Below, one piece after another: positions 11,901 through 23,989 of a stretch of DNA of 64,000 nt. Numbering within the stretch: the first letter of the stretch is position 1; each line of letters opens with the position of its first letter. The DNA is from Combretum micranthum (Eukaryota > Streptophyta > Magnoliopsida > Myrtales > Combretaceae). The notes below the pieces were generated by a model. It saw only the letters and a list, made by a program, of their open reading frames with translations, was not told where the DNA came from and searched no databases. Location of the stretch: the NCBI GenBank assembly GCA_024138025.1, contig JAMXBD010002810.1:1-64000 (forward strand), read 5' to 3'. The position numbers and the translations under genes are program-made.

Positions 11901-13830
11901 AAAGGCAAATCAGTTATGGAAAAACATTAAGAACCATAAATTCTAATACAGTATCTCAATTTATTTAATATCATGTTCTTGAAACACAATACCACCACAG
12001 ATAGTGCCATATGAGAAATAATTGGATCAAAATGGGAATTAGGGAAAATCTAGAACCTTAAGATGAATGTGTGCACTTTAATTATATCATCTTAAAACAT
12101 ATGATGGTTGTTGTTAAGGAATACATACAAATTAAAACGAATAGTGCACACTTTGTTGCAAACAAAGAGGAATAGTATAGACTAGAGTACAAGCAGCAAT
12201 TACGAGAGGTCATTAGTGATGAATCAAGTTGAGACCACACTTATTAGAGTTAAGTCATGATTTTATAATGTGCATTCAATCAACTATAAGCCCTCCTGCA
12301 TTGTGTCTTGAATATTTGCTTTACTTTCATAGTGCTAATGTCCTCAATAGAGTTATCACATGCAAACTATGTTACATGCTATTTTATTGTGTCTAAATTC
12401 TAATGCTCCTAAGATCATATAGCTTTCATTTTATGGACTTGAACACTAGCAGCAAATAAATTATAAAGAGAGGAATAAGGATTTGTAATTTTTTTTTTTA
12501 GAGATCTCTATCATTTTGGGGAGAGATTAAAAAACCTACTTCAAAGTGTTATGTGGAGTGAGAATAGAGTGGCTTTTGTTGTTTTTGGAGTAAAAAAGTG
12601 GCACTAGCACTATAATTATCAATTTCCATTTATTATGGAATTGATCTTTTCAATTTATCATCTATATATTGACTGAAGCTTATTTGGCTATAAAAAAACA
12701 AAAACAGAAACCAGCTTGAATAATTTGAAACAAAACAAGAAAAAAAATTGCAAATTCACTTCAAATATACCTTTACTCTCTCCCAAGCCCGTTGTTTTTC
12801 TGCATGAGGGAATTTTCTCCAGTCATCGATACAAAGAGGAAGTAAGTCCCTACAAGCCTTCCCCATTTCAGAGGCTAACTTTGATGATTGGTCTGCTGTT
12901 AGTGGACGTCCACCAGAATAGGTAAACTCAATAACCATCTTGCCCTTTCTTCTATTGTTTTCCTTTTCAAGTGCTTTTCCTCGGTATACACTTCTCTTAC
13001 GTGTTGTGAGGATCGGGCTGTCAGTTCCTACATATATATGAGACTCTCATGAAGCTAGCAGGTCATGAAACTATAACCATAGACCTAACTATTACACCTT
13101 CAAATTAACTAGAAGTTAAAACTCACATAAAAATTACCTGAGGTAGGTGAAGATTACATGAAGGGTTTCCATTCAAGGATGCATCTACTTGGTTATTGAT
13201 GACATGATTCTGTCCTTCTCCATTTCCTGTAGTACCAACCAAAAACATGTTTCACCAGAGCACTTACAACTTCACAATGACAGTTAATTTTACTAGTTTC
13301 ATGCAAGGCATATAATGATAAAATTACAAAATTAAAATAGCACAATCACTTTAATTGATAAAGAATAAGCTAATGTGATAGAACAACGAAAACAGAAATA
13401 TCAAAGAGTAAGCAAAGGAGAATATAAACCCACCTACTATACTAATAAATTAACCGGAAAGTAATATTTTACATTAAAGTTACCTAAGCGAGAGGGAGGA
13501 CTAGATGAATGGCTGCCTTGTAAGGATGCATCTACTAGGGAGTTGTTGATGATAGGATTTTGTCCTTGTTCATTTGCTAGAAGATGAACCAGAAAAATGT
13601 GATTTCATTAGTTGCACAACAACTATATATATTTACAAAGCTTCTAAGTAAAAAAAAAAAATGATGGAAACTTAACTTGTTCGATGAGAAGGATTAGGTG
13701 AATTGTTGCCTTGCGGTGATTGTTGTTCCTCCTCCAAATTCTGAGAATCCGATTCATCATTAATTGGTAATCGGGTGTCTCGTTTAGCCCTTCCTCCCCG
13801 CCTTTGTAGACTCCTTCGTCCCCTAGCCAT
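8950..13830 (-). CDS. TNPA-like CACTA transposon protein (plant En/Spm transposase family), about 10 exons
   Basis: Exons deduced from splice signals and frame: 13830-13677, 13576-13484, 13226-13138, 13027-12771, 11243-11004, 10929-10834, 10752-10636, 10549-10301, 9213-9156, 9047-8950. The protein starts MARGRRSLQRRGGRAKRD, a basic N-terminus. Exon 4 has the family block with GGRPLTADQSSK and IDDWRKFP. Exon 5 carries ADKWMGNLHRNHRCKTKNKW. Exon 8 encodes a charged coiled-coil-like stretch (MEELRAALEETKAKLQEER), and the tail is acidic, ending GESEDDN. By analogy with En/Spm TNPA it should bind the subterminal repeats and assist transposition in the nucleus. Phases agree at every junction except exon 3 to 4, where one base is missing. 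Exon 3 resembles exon 2, and omitting it restores the frame, giving about 454 residues. A splice acceptor lies 7 nt upstream of the ATG, so the gene probably shares a transcript with the transposase gene. Family assignment is firm; the exact splicing is inferred. Confidence 0.8.
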
Positions 13831-13947
13831 TATAATCCTACAATTGGATAGGACAAAGGCTCAATAAATAGATGTCAACATGCATAAATAGATTGAAATT
13901 AAGTGCATATAAATAGAAAGAATGAAAAAGATTCTACCTTTCAATCA

Positions 13948-16900
13948 TCATGCATGGACAATAAACAAAAATATCATAGACATTATAGTTAAATTAAAAA
14001 AGGATAAAATGAATAAAAATTGGACAATCATACTATTGTCATCACTAATATCATAGTCCATGAGTGCATCATCCAACCCATCCTCTTCATCCTCATCTGT
14101 ATCCTCATCTTCATTACATTCAATACTACCATCATGCTCTTCACATGGAGATGCTTCAATCATTGTTTCTACAGCCTCTCCATCAACGGTCTCACCACAT
14201 ACATCAGTTCTCAATGACACTTCGATATCACAATCAGCTACTGGATTATGCTCATTTCCTCTGTCCTCATTTGTTGTTAATTGTTCCTCTAAGCTCTCAT
14301 CCACTAATAAAGCTTCAACATCTGTGAACAAATTTGCATCACCTACAAGTGAGTCAATGTTATAGATGTGGCGATGCTCGAATTGTTGCACCACTCGCCA
14401 ATCAAGTCCAAATTTCATGTCATCTAGGTAAAATATTTGCTTAGCTTGTGATGCCAACACATATGGATCATTTTCATACCATGTACGAGTAACCTTAATA
14501 GATTTAAAGTTGTCATCCACCCGCACATTGCGATGCCTCTCATTAGTGTCCCACCACTTACATTTAAATAGGAATACTCTTTTGTTCCTAACATAGCTAA
14601 ACTCATATATATCTGTTAACATCCCATAAAATTCTACTTTCTCATCTCCTTGGTCTACTTCTACCAGCACTCCACTATTTTGAGTCTTCTTCCTGCTATC
14701 AAACTCTGATGTGTGAAAGCGCACACCATTATATATCAATTTGTTGTACCTTTTGAAACATGAATCAGGTCCTATTGATAATGCATATAATGCACTAATG
14801 ATCGGGTCACAACTATCATGCAATACACTCATCTGCAAAAATGTTAAACAAAATACCATGTCAATGCAAGCTAGTTAAAAACCCTTCTATTTACCAAAAT
14901 AAAAAAAAATGTAATTCTATACAAAGCTCTTTCTTGTATTTACCTTATTCATAAACCATTCACCAAAGTCTTTTTTGTGATGCCCATCTATGTTATCCCC
15001 ATATTGTGCACGTAAAACATCTTTATGCTCACTGTAGCACATGTTTGTCTTTACTTAGTAACTTTATATGTCATTGTACCATTAGCTTACATATTATTTT
15101 GTGTAACTTTCAACTTACTCTAGGTAAGGTTGAATCTCTTGGCAATTGTTAATAATGTACCATTTTGCAATATCAACCTCCTCGCTTGACAATACCACAT
15201 ATGTGGGTGGTGAAATTAAACCAACTTTATTCGTGAAGACATCCAAGCCACTATCCTCTAAGGAATCAAAATTCCTGTCTGGACGGTTAAATGTTGTCTC
15301 AATGCCTTCTAAGTGAAGTGAACACCAAGTCAAGCACTCATGAACAACATAAGCTTCTGCAATGGAGCCTTCTGGAGAAGCTCTATTTCTAACGAATTGT
15401 TTTAAGGAGCCTAAGTACCTACAAATAATGATTAATAGTACATGAGAAAAACATGGATAACAACTTAAAAAGTGGTAACTTTTGACTGTACATTATACCT
15501 TTCAATAGGATACATCCAACGATATGCAACAGGTCCAGCCATTAATGCCTCTTGAGGTAAGTGGATAGCTAGATGTACCATTACATCAAAGAATGCAGGG
15601 GGAAAGATCAACTCCAACTTGCACAAAATAGTGACAATGTCACTTTGCATCTTTCGTATATCTTCAACATTCAAAATGCGTCGACACAACCTCTCAAAAA
15701 AGTTCCCAAGCTCAGCTATGGCGAGGGTGACCTCCCTTGGCAATAAGCCACGAATGCCCACAGGTAATAGCCTCTGAAGTAAAACATGGCAATCATGACT
15801 CTTCATACCTGAAAGCTTTGAGTTTAAGTTGTCCACACACCTACCTATGTGTGACGCATAGCCATCAGGTAATCTAACATTCCTTAGGAATTGACAAAAC
15901 AATCTTCTCTCACTCGTACTTAATGTATAGCTTGCACATGGCATCAAGTATTTGCCATCAGCCCGTTTTACTAAATGTAGCTCCTTTCGTATACCAAGTT
16001 CCTCTAGATCAAGTCTAGCTTTATAAGTATCTTTTGTTTTTCCCTCAGTCCTAAGCACTGTGTTAACAACATTCTCACAGATATTCTTCTCAATATGCAT
16101 CACATCCAAATTATGTCTAATTATTAACTTTGACCAATATGGCAACTGGAAGAATATCGACTTTTTAGTCCAATTGAATGGACCAACATTATGGACTCTT
16201 CTAGCTTTCCTCGGATGCTTTCCCATTCCTATGTCTACTACTGATTGTAACTGGTGGAGAATATCTTCACCAGAATATAGATCAGGAGCCTCACGAGTAT
16301 CATGCATTCCATCAAACTTGTAGCTACGTCTCCACCTATGATCAATTGGTAACCACATTCTATGCCCAACATACCCAATCTTGTTATTAAGCCTTATCGA
16401 TGGTGTTTGATCTTCACATACAGGGCAAGCACTGTATCCCTTTGTGCTCCATCCAGACAAATTCCCATATGCTGGAAAGTCATTAATGGTCCACAATAAT
16501 GCGGCATGCATCTTGAATGAAGACTTTGAGTATGCATCATAAGTCCACAACCCATTATTCCATAGATCCTTCAACTCATCAATTAAAGGTTGCATATAGA
16601 TGTCGATCTCTTTCCCAGGTGCTTTAGGCCCTGGGATTAATAGTGTCATCATCATATATTCTCTCTTCATGCACATCCAAGGAGGTAAATTATATGTGAG
16701 AAGCAACACGGGCCACATGCTATATGATTGGCTCATATTACCAAAAGGATTGAATCCATCACTAGCAAGCCCTAATCTCACATTACGACAATCCTTTGCA
16801 AATTCTGGATGTTCATTATCAAACTTTACCCATGACAACCCATCTGCTGGATGACCCATAAGGTTTTCTTGTCTCTTGTGTTCTTCTTTATGCCAACGCA

Positions 16901-17774
16901 TTTTTTGAGCATTTCTAGGATTCATGAAAAGGCGTTGTAACCTTGGTTTCACAGGAAAGTATCGCAAAACCTTATGAGGAATAGGCATTTTAGAACCAGT
17001 GGACACTTTATATCTGGATGTACCACAAGTGGGACAATGTGTAAGATTCTTGTTATCACCCCAAAATAGACAACAGTCATATTTACATGCATGAATATTA
17101 TGGCAACCCATGCCCAACCCTCTCAAGTATTTGTTTGCGTAATAGTAAGACTTCGGAAGAGACTCTCCATTAGGTATAACATCACGTAAAAGTTGTAGCA
17201 ACATGTCGAAAGACTTGTTGCTCCACTTATTGTATACCTTTAAGTGAAGAAGCTTCACTATAAATGAGAATTTAGAAATCTTACACCCTGGATAAAGCTC
17301 TTGGTGTGAGTCAGCTCTTAACCCATCTAAATAGTCGACTGGAATGTCGAAGCCATCATCAGGGGTTGAGCTTTCATCCTGATTGTCAACAAATGCCCCT
17401 AAGTCTTCAAGCATCTCGTGGAGCCCATCGGTATCATTACCACCTGTCCCATTGTTCTCCTCCATAATGGGTCTCATGTCACATTCTCTGTGACGAATTC
17501 GACCTCGATGTCTAGTAGGCAACTCAATAGTTGGCTCCTCACCATGATATATCCAACACTGGTAGTTTACATCTATCCCATCTACAAGCAAGTGTGCTCT
17601 AATCACATTCACTGTTTGTGAAATGTCATTTAAACATTTCCTACATGGACAACTTAAACTTGCGTGCACACCATACTTTAAGCGTAAGTATGCAACAAAA
17701 AAGTCAACACCTCTTTCGTACTCTTCACTTTCAATGTCATAATTCATCCAACTCTTGTCCATTTTTTCTGACAT
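13948..17774 (-). CDS. CACTA transposase, tnp2 family (TNPD-like), 4 or more exons
   Basis: This is the catalytic transposase of the element, acting on its terminal repeats in the nucleus. Exons: 17774-15499, 15418-15119, 15031-14944 and 14832 to about 14034 (reading through, the frame stops at 13948). Phases match at all three introns and the frame is open for about 1150 residues. Residues 8-80 form the transposase-associated domain (SWMNYD, SCPCRKCLN). The tnp2 core spans roughly 200-460, with CCLFWGD, HCPTCGTSRYK, LGLASDGFNPFG, IPGPKAPGKEIDIYMQP and NDFPAYGNLSGWSTKG. The DUF4218 region crosses the exon 1/2 junction (YRWMYPIERY, then FVRNRASPEGSIAEAY). Exon 4 begins MSVLHDSCDP and has a DUF4216 block (FYGMLTDIYEF, CKWWDTN), then a strongly acidic tail (DEDTDEDEEDGLDD). 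The start is the first ATG; a second at codon 5 is also typical. The 3' end is uncertain: a GTATGA donor near 14033 could splice to the acceptor at 13838, giving a stop that overlaps the next gene's ATG. Confidence 0.88.
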
Positions 17775-20360
17775 AATTGGAAGAAAATAAAAGTGTAAGA
17801 TCCAATTGAACTAGTTAATACATCTCATATGACATAATCACAAAATTAGTAAACACATATCATATCACATCATCATATTGATCACCATTAATAGCAGCAT
17901 GTTCACCACATTGGTCCTAATGTTATTTCCTCTACCCTCAATCTTAGAAAACATTTTAGGAATCTTAGTAAACATTACTTTACACTATTCAAAGTATGGA
18001 AATTTTGTAATCACATGGCAAAATATAATTTTTTTAATCCTTATGTTTATTTTTATTCTAATAATCCTTTATACGCATTGTTTAATGATATTACTTTATT
18101 GCAATATGCTTGTTATTATCAATGACACTTGAAATTTATAGTTGCATAAATGATGATATCTCTTTCTTTCCCTTTTCTTTGTAATTTAGTTAATCTTATT
18201 ATATTTGTTTATAATTCATCTATCTTACATTAGCATCGCCTATAAGTTAAGCACTGATTATTTCTTCATTCAATTATCAAATTAACATCTCATACTATTA
18301 TAAACATTGATTTAATGTCAAGCAACACTTCATACATTAAAATACTTGATTATGTACACCTACCCTTTCATAATCGAATTGGCATACTCATTATGGAGTC
18401 ATTGTCTCAATTTTATGCCAATATTAATTCTCCCTCATGAAAATTGGTAGTAATAGGAAACGTTATTATTATTTTTTTTGCCATGATAGGAAACCTTAAT
18501 TGTTAAGAAAAAACAGCCCATTTGTTTATTTTACGAAAGGCAAAAGCTTTCTTCTCATAGTACACACTTCAATGATATTGTAAGGTAAAAATATCCCATC
18601 AGCACAGACAGTTCAACGACAATGTATCGCCAGACTATATATAGTAGTGAACAAAGTTTACCTTAAGTACAACACTTAGCCAACCTTTTTCTTGTTATGG
18701 AGCATAATTATAAGAACATAAGTCACTTACTCCATTGAGAATCCATTATTCCAAACATTCTAGAAAAATGGGGAAACAAATCAGGGCACATACTACACCC
18801 CACTTTGAGGTTAAGTTTAGTATTTGTTACATACTTGATAACAAAATTCAGCACCAGAGAGTGATAATCATATAAGTGCAACAGGATTTAACCTCTTAAA
18901 CCTCAGTAAAAGCATAATAGTGCTTCTTCAAGAACAGTCAAAATTTGATATAATATTCAAAAAAACATTTACTTTATGAGTCCTGAATAAATAGATTACT
19001 TACCTCATAGTAACAAATCATCCTATTCTCTTTCTAACGGTCTTTTTTATCATTTACCATATTATCTTCTTCTTACCCTCAATTTTTATACAAAAAAGTA
19101 TGGTCATAAAAAGCAATAGGACACACTGACAGCCTAATATTACAAAGACTCTGAGAATTTAATCAAGGATAAACCCATAATTTCTTCATTCTAATTAATC
19201 ACTTAGACCTATCCATTATACTAGTCAATCAAAGAGGTAGAATTTCTAAATCTTTTAACGATCAAAGTTCATTAGCCAATAACACACCATTCACTTCTAA
19301 ATCATGCCTGCATTAACCACATTGATCAGACATCAGATTGCTGACAAGTTAGATTATAAAAAATAAACAAATAGGACAAAGTTTGCAATAATGGAAGTGA
19401 GACTGATATTTAATATTAGCCCCTACAGATTGGTACAGAGCTATTAAGCATAATTGTTGCCAACTTGCCACTTACAAGCAACATAATTGGTAAAGGTAGA
19501 AGTAGAGAGTTATTGTAACAAGCATCAAGATAAATGCCAACTCATTGGAACACAAAGTCAGGAATACACTAAACCATTGTTTTCATTCTACAAACAAGAT
19601 TATGCTACACACAAACATAGTGAATGAGTGAGACAGAACAACTCATTACCCAATAACATTGCATCATTGTTTTCATCCTAGAAAGAAGATTATGCCACAA
19701 GAGCGAGAGACAACGAGCTTACGCCACACACAAACACAGTAAAAGAGTGAGAGACAGAGAGACAACGAGTAAGAGCGAGCAACAAAAGAAAGACTGAAAC
19801 ATACCAGAATAGTTACCTGACAGGGAAAGAATGTTGTGAGAACGTTATTGCTTGGAGAAGGTCATGACCATGTGTTGCATGCACGATAATGCTAGAACGG
19901 AGTGTCTTTCTTGGACAGAAGGAAACGTACAACCATTGTGTTAGTGAAAAAGCCAAAGACAAAGAGACAATAACAGAGAGAGAGAGAGAGAGAGAGATAA
20001 ACGTACAAGAACAGCCAAGACAAACACGGTTGGGATTGTGAGCCTTTCGCTTGAGAGAAGGAAATGTACACAATGTGTTAGTGAAAAAGTAAAAGAAACA
20101 AACAGGGAAAAGGAGTGAGGACGAGGGAAGGAGGAAGAGAGAGAGAGAGAGAGACTGAGGTACCTGGATATTCAAAGAAGGACCGTGAGACTTGAGAGGG
20201 TTTTGGTTTTTCTTAGTGAGAAGAAAATGAATAGTCCTTCTATTTGATGTTGATTTGATATGCTTGCAGGTGACTAAAAATTGTGGCGGGATTCAAGTAT
20301 TATATTTCTTAGTTTTTTAAACAGTGAAAATAGAACGTTAAAAAAAAAAAAGGAAGGCTA
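17775..20360 (-). other. Upstream or leader region of the CACTA transposase gene
   Basis: No gene is supportable between the transposase ATG and the right-end repeat array. The stretch is AT-rich with scattered purine repeats: a GA run at 19975-19997 and another near 20139-20153. Reading frames over the purine runs are serine/leucine-rich artefacts. By analogy with En/Spm this should hold the promoter and first untranslated exon or exons, but I cannot place them. Confidence 0.45.
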
Positions 20361-20800
20361 GTACGGGCGTACTAAAGGGAGTGCTAAATACTGGAATCAT
20401 TCTCCAAACGTGTACGGGCGTGCAATCATAAATCTCCTTCATTTCCCTTCTTCATCACTTCATGTACGGGCGTACTAATGGGAGTGCTAAATACTGGAAT
20501 CATTCTCCAAGCGTGTACGGGCGTGCAATCATAAATCTCATTCATTTCCCTTCTTCATCACTTCATGTACGGGCGTACTAAAGGGAGTGCTAAATACTGG
20601 AATCATTCTCCATACGTGTACGGGCGTGCAATCGTAAATCTCGTTCATTTCCCTTCTTCATCACTTCATGTACGGGCGTACAAGTTGAATCCCCTTCATT
20701 TTGCTTCAAAATCACTTATTGCACGGGCGTACAAGACCCCGTACCAGACACTGCCATGTATTTTCCTCATTTTGATAGTTGCACGGCCGTACATCTAGAC
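20361..20800. repeat. Right subterminal array: 103-bp tandem repeat with a phased TACGGGCG motif
   Basis: Three copies of a 103-bp unit start GTACGGGCGTACTAA at 20361, 20464 and 20567. A diverged tail begins at 20670. Each unit holds two TACGGGCG motifs. All nine motif positions are 20362, 20413, 20465, 20516, 20568, 20619, 20671, 20722 and 20782; the first eight are 51 or 52 bp apart. The motif has GTACG/CGTAC arms around GG. It lies upstream of both genes, where CACTA elements keep promoter and TNPA-binding sites; that function is inferred. Confidence 0.9.
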
Positions 20801-21888
20801 TCCTTTTGTGCTCCTTGCTGCTTTGCTTGAATTTTGATTGGATTCTCCACATATTCCTTCCTTATATTACAATTGTGTTCAAAATTGATTGGATCGCCGT
20901 GCTCGTGGCAAAGGTGTACAGTATTCAGGCTCCACAACCCAACAATAAATTGTGCTTATCAATTAGCCACGTCTACAAATAAATAAAAAAGTTACAAATC
21001 AATTAATAAGATCATAAAATCTAAATTTTTTTATAAACGTCACCAATTTCATATTTAAGTTAACGTTTAATAAACATGACTAAAATGATAATAAAAGGGC
21101 AACGTTTGCAAAATATGCAAACGTGGCCATACATAAAAATTCTTGTAGTGATATATATATATATATTATGTTTTACACTCAAATTTTGTTTAAGACTAGT
21201 AGTGTTATACTCTTTTGTGGGGCTCCCAACCTTGACTCAATATTTACTAATTATATATCTGACATATCTCAGTGGCATTCCTAAGTTGATGGTTCGTCTT
21301 ATGCCACTCATACACAACTATGAGTTTTAAAATGAGAGTTTTATACAATTGATGAAAAAAAATTATAATACCTACTATATCAAGTAATATTTTTTTTTTT
21401 TTTGTTTAATAATGTATCATGTTCAAGATCCAAGTAAGAAAATGGTATTTATAAGAAAAGAAGATCATGCATGAAAGCTCTAAAATAGAAATTGATCTAA
21501 CATCTACTAATTAACCGTTTACAAATACATTAAAAATGAAACTAACAAATCTAACAAAATCTTATAAATTTAATTTTCTTAAGATAATAATAAAACTAAA
21601 TCTAGGGGATGATTTGAATATAATAATTAACTACAAAAATCTCCATACCATGGTTTACTACAAAATGGTAAATGTCATATTTAGTATTCGAATTTTATCG
21701 ATTTGTACACGTTCCTTTCAATTGCTCTTGAGAAGGAAAATGCCAATTTGAAGATGTTTCAAAGCCCATGGGCTAGTGCATGACCATGGTGGAAGGTGGT
21801 GCAAGGTGATAAATGTGCAATTTACACATTTATCTTGTACTAAATAGCATAAATTCATGCATTACACTAGAATTTTATTATAAAAATT

Positions 21889-22175
21889 GAGAAAAGGTCT
21901 CTTTTGGTACTTGAAGTTTGACAAAGTGGATAATTAGGTATCCAAACTTTTAAAAGTCCAATTTCATACCTAATTGAACTTTTTGTGCCCTTAAATACTA
22001 TCCACTCAATTGTTGTTTGACACGTGTAAACTATTTTAAGAAACAATAAAAGAGTGGAGGTAGTGAAAAAAGGGCATGAAAAGTTCAATTAGATATAAAA
22101 TTAGACTTTTTAAAAGTTCAAGTACCTAATTATCCACTTCACCAAACTTTAAGTGCTAAAATGGGCTTTGTCCCT
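21889..22175. repeat. Foldback MITE, family B (copy 1)
   Basis: An inverted repeat with arms of roughly 125 bp and a loop of about 35 bp. The left arm has GGTACTTGAAGTTTGACAAA and TGCCCTTAAATACTATCCAC; the right arm has their near-complements. A second copy is at 32140-32425. Such long hairpins can form double-stranded RNA if transcribed. No coding capacity. Confidence 0.7.
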
Positions 22176-23238
22176 AAAATTAATTGTAGAAATTAATAGG
22201 AAAAGATTAAAAGTAGAGTTCAAATAATTTGTAAGAGTATTCAATTGTTAAGCTTAAATGTGTGTTATGATTGAAATTGTATTAAGAAGAAAATTATATC
22301 TTGTTGAGGTCTAGTTTGATCATATGTCATGCTTTCTTGTATTCACGTCACACTTTAAAAATAAGCTTCTTATTTTGATTAAGTTATAGTGAAATTCATG
22401 TTGAATTGTGTAAGGCAGCAAGTAAAAATTCAATTAAATCCATCAATCTAGGTGATTTTTATTGTTTTGTATTGGCAACAATAACTTTTACACAAAGTGA
22501 ACTAGTACTTATTCAAACTAAGTAGAGGCGTTGAAGTTCCTAAAGAAGAATATGTAATGGCGGCTAAGATTAACCTATAATGTGTTCATAGTAATTGATA
22601 GCAACAAAATCCAAATAGCAACCATGAGTGGAAATTCAAACTTTGAATTGCATGCTTAAATTGGAAACATAACAATAAGTGGTTTCAATCAATTCGAGGA
22701 ATGCAACATGAATAAACACTGAATAGCTACAACATTTGAACCAAATAGCAGTAGAACTGAGACCAAGACAACTATCAAAGATATATCCTTTAGAGTTGTG
22801 CAATGGAACCCAACTGCTAAATCCAAACAATAATGATGTAGTTCTAGAATTGAGCTCAAGTAGGAAAATGAAGAATTGAAGAATTTCAAGTGCAACAGCC
22901 TTTATACAACAATTGAAACACCATAGAAGTGTAGCAGATTGAAACTAAATAGTGCAATTTATATAAAGTAACTAAAATGGTCTTAAAAAGAGAGCAAATT
23001 TAAAACAACAATATATAAGATAAGGGTAATTTAGTGATAGTTTTATATTGTTTCTTTCCTTTAATTTCCTTTATATTAACCAAATGTTGGAAAAAGGAAA
23101 TATTTCCACCGTTCTCTTTCCATCTTGGCTTATCTATATAAACAAAAGTAAAACTATTTTTTTTTCCACAATTTTTCTTAGGGTTCTACCTTCTTTAGAA
23201 GTTGCTAAAGAGTGCAAAACATTATCATGTCCAATAGT

Positions 23239-23920
23239 TGTAAGGAAAAATCAACCAATAAACCTGGAAGTGATCTGAAAGATTTTTCCTCCTGCATGTA
23301 GTGATCACAAAAAAAAAAAAAAAAGAATAAGAACAACAAACATAAGGATTTATGTGGAAAACCCCAATTTGGGGAAAAACCATGAGACCACAGCACAAAT
23401 TTCTTCCACCATAATGGGATACAACAATTTTTATTACTAGACAACATTAGTAGATCACATAGATCTTCACCACAAACAGTGGATTTCAATAATAACAGGC
23501 CTCTCTTTCTCTAGACTCTCTCTCTAGGATTTAGGGTAGCCATATACTAAACCCTAAGACCAAATAAGAAGAATTTATATATTCAATAACAAAGGGAAAA
23601 CACAAATACAACATAAGCTAGCTCGATAAAATAAAGGCTAGTATCTTTGAGAAAAGGCATTGAACTTCGATGTTCTTATGTTAGCGGCTTTGAAGCCAGC
23701 CTGACCTGATCTAAGCTCTCAAAAAAAATTTCTCAATTTAAGTTTGGCAATTGTATTAAGATGGCCAATGGCCTTACTTCGTCTATGGCCAGTGTACAGG
23801 TATTTCATCTCCTTTGTTTACGCAAAGTTCTCCTTATTTCAAGTCTTATTCTAAGTATATACAATATACTTAGGATTTCCTTTATTATAGACCTATAAGG
23901 GTTGGACCTATAACCCAACA
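23239..23920 (-). repeat. Copia 3' LTR
   Basis: 682 bp, bounded by TGTAAGG and CCCAACA in plus orientation; the first boundary is mutated from TGTTAGG. It shares its full length with 27845-28522. TATATAAAT on the minus strand near 23573-23581 is a likely TATA box. Confidence 0.9.
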
Positions 23921-23989
23921 AACTCCCTTTCCTACTCCCTATGGGGGTTTCCATCACACTTTGTCTTTGAGTAGAGTCTTGATCATCAT

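Larger units (their letters stand above)
7706..21150 (-). mobile_element. CACTA (En/Spm-type) DNA transposon, 13.4 kb, near complete
   Basis: The left end starts CACTACAAGAATTTT at 7706 and the right end finishes with its reverse complement at 21150. Both are flanked by ATA (7703-7705 and 21151-21153), the 3-bp duplication typical of CACTA elements. The interior has a tnp2 transposase gene and a TNPA-like gene, both on the minus strand, so the transcriptional 5' end is the right end. The left subterminal region has ACGTGGC motifs in 172-bp repeats. The right one has TACGGGCG motifs in 103-bp repeats and a few ACGTGGC motifs near the tip. The coding exons are mostly in frame and splice signals are good, so it may be or recently have been autonomous. 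A related short derivative with the same ends is at 30783-31025. Confidence 0.93.

Noticed and set aside
14060..14365. Serine-rich plus-strand reading frame
   Set aside because: It is the antisense of the acidic tail of the transposase exon; the minus strand carries the recognised DUF4216 exon.
19813..20175. Leucine/serine-rich minus-strand frame near the CACTA 5' end
   Set aside because: Its composition comes from GA repeats read as CT; no domain or good start context. Best treated as leader DNA.
20565..20798. Plus-strand frame over the 103-bp repeats
   Set aside because: 103 is not a multiple of three, so the frame changes in each unit; the repeats look regulatory, not coding.
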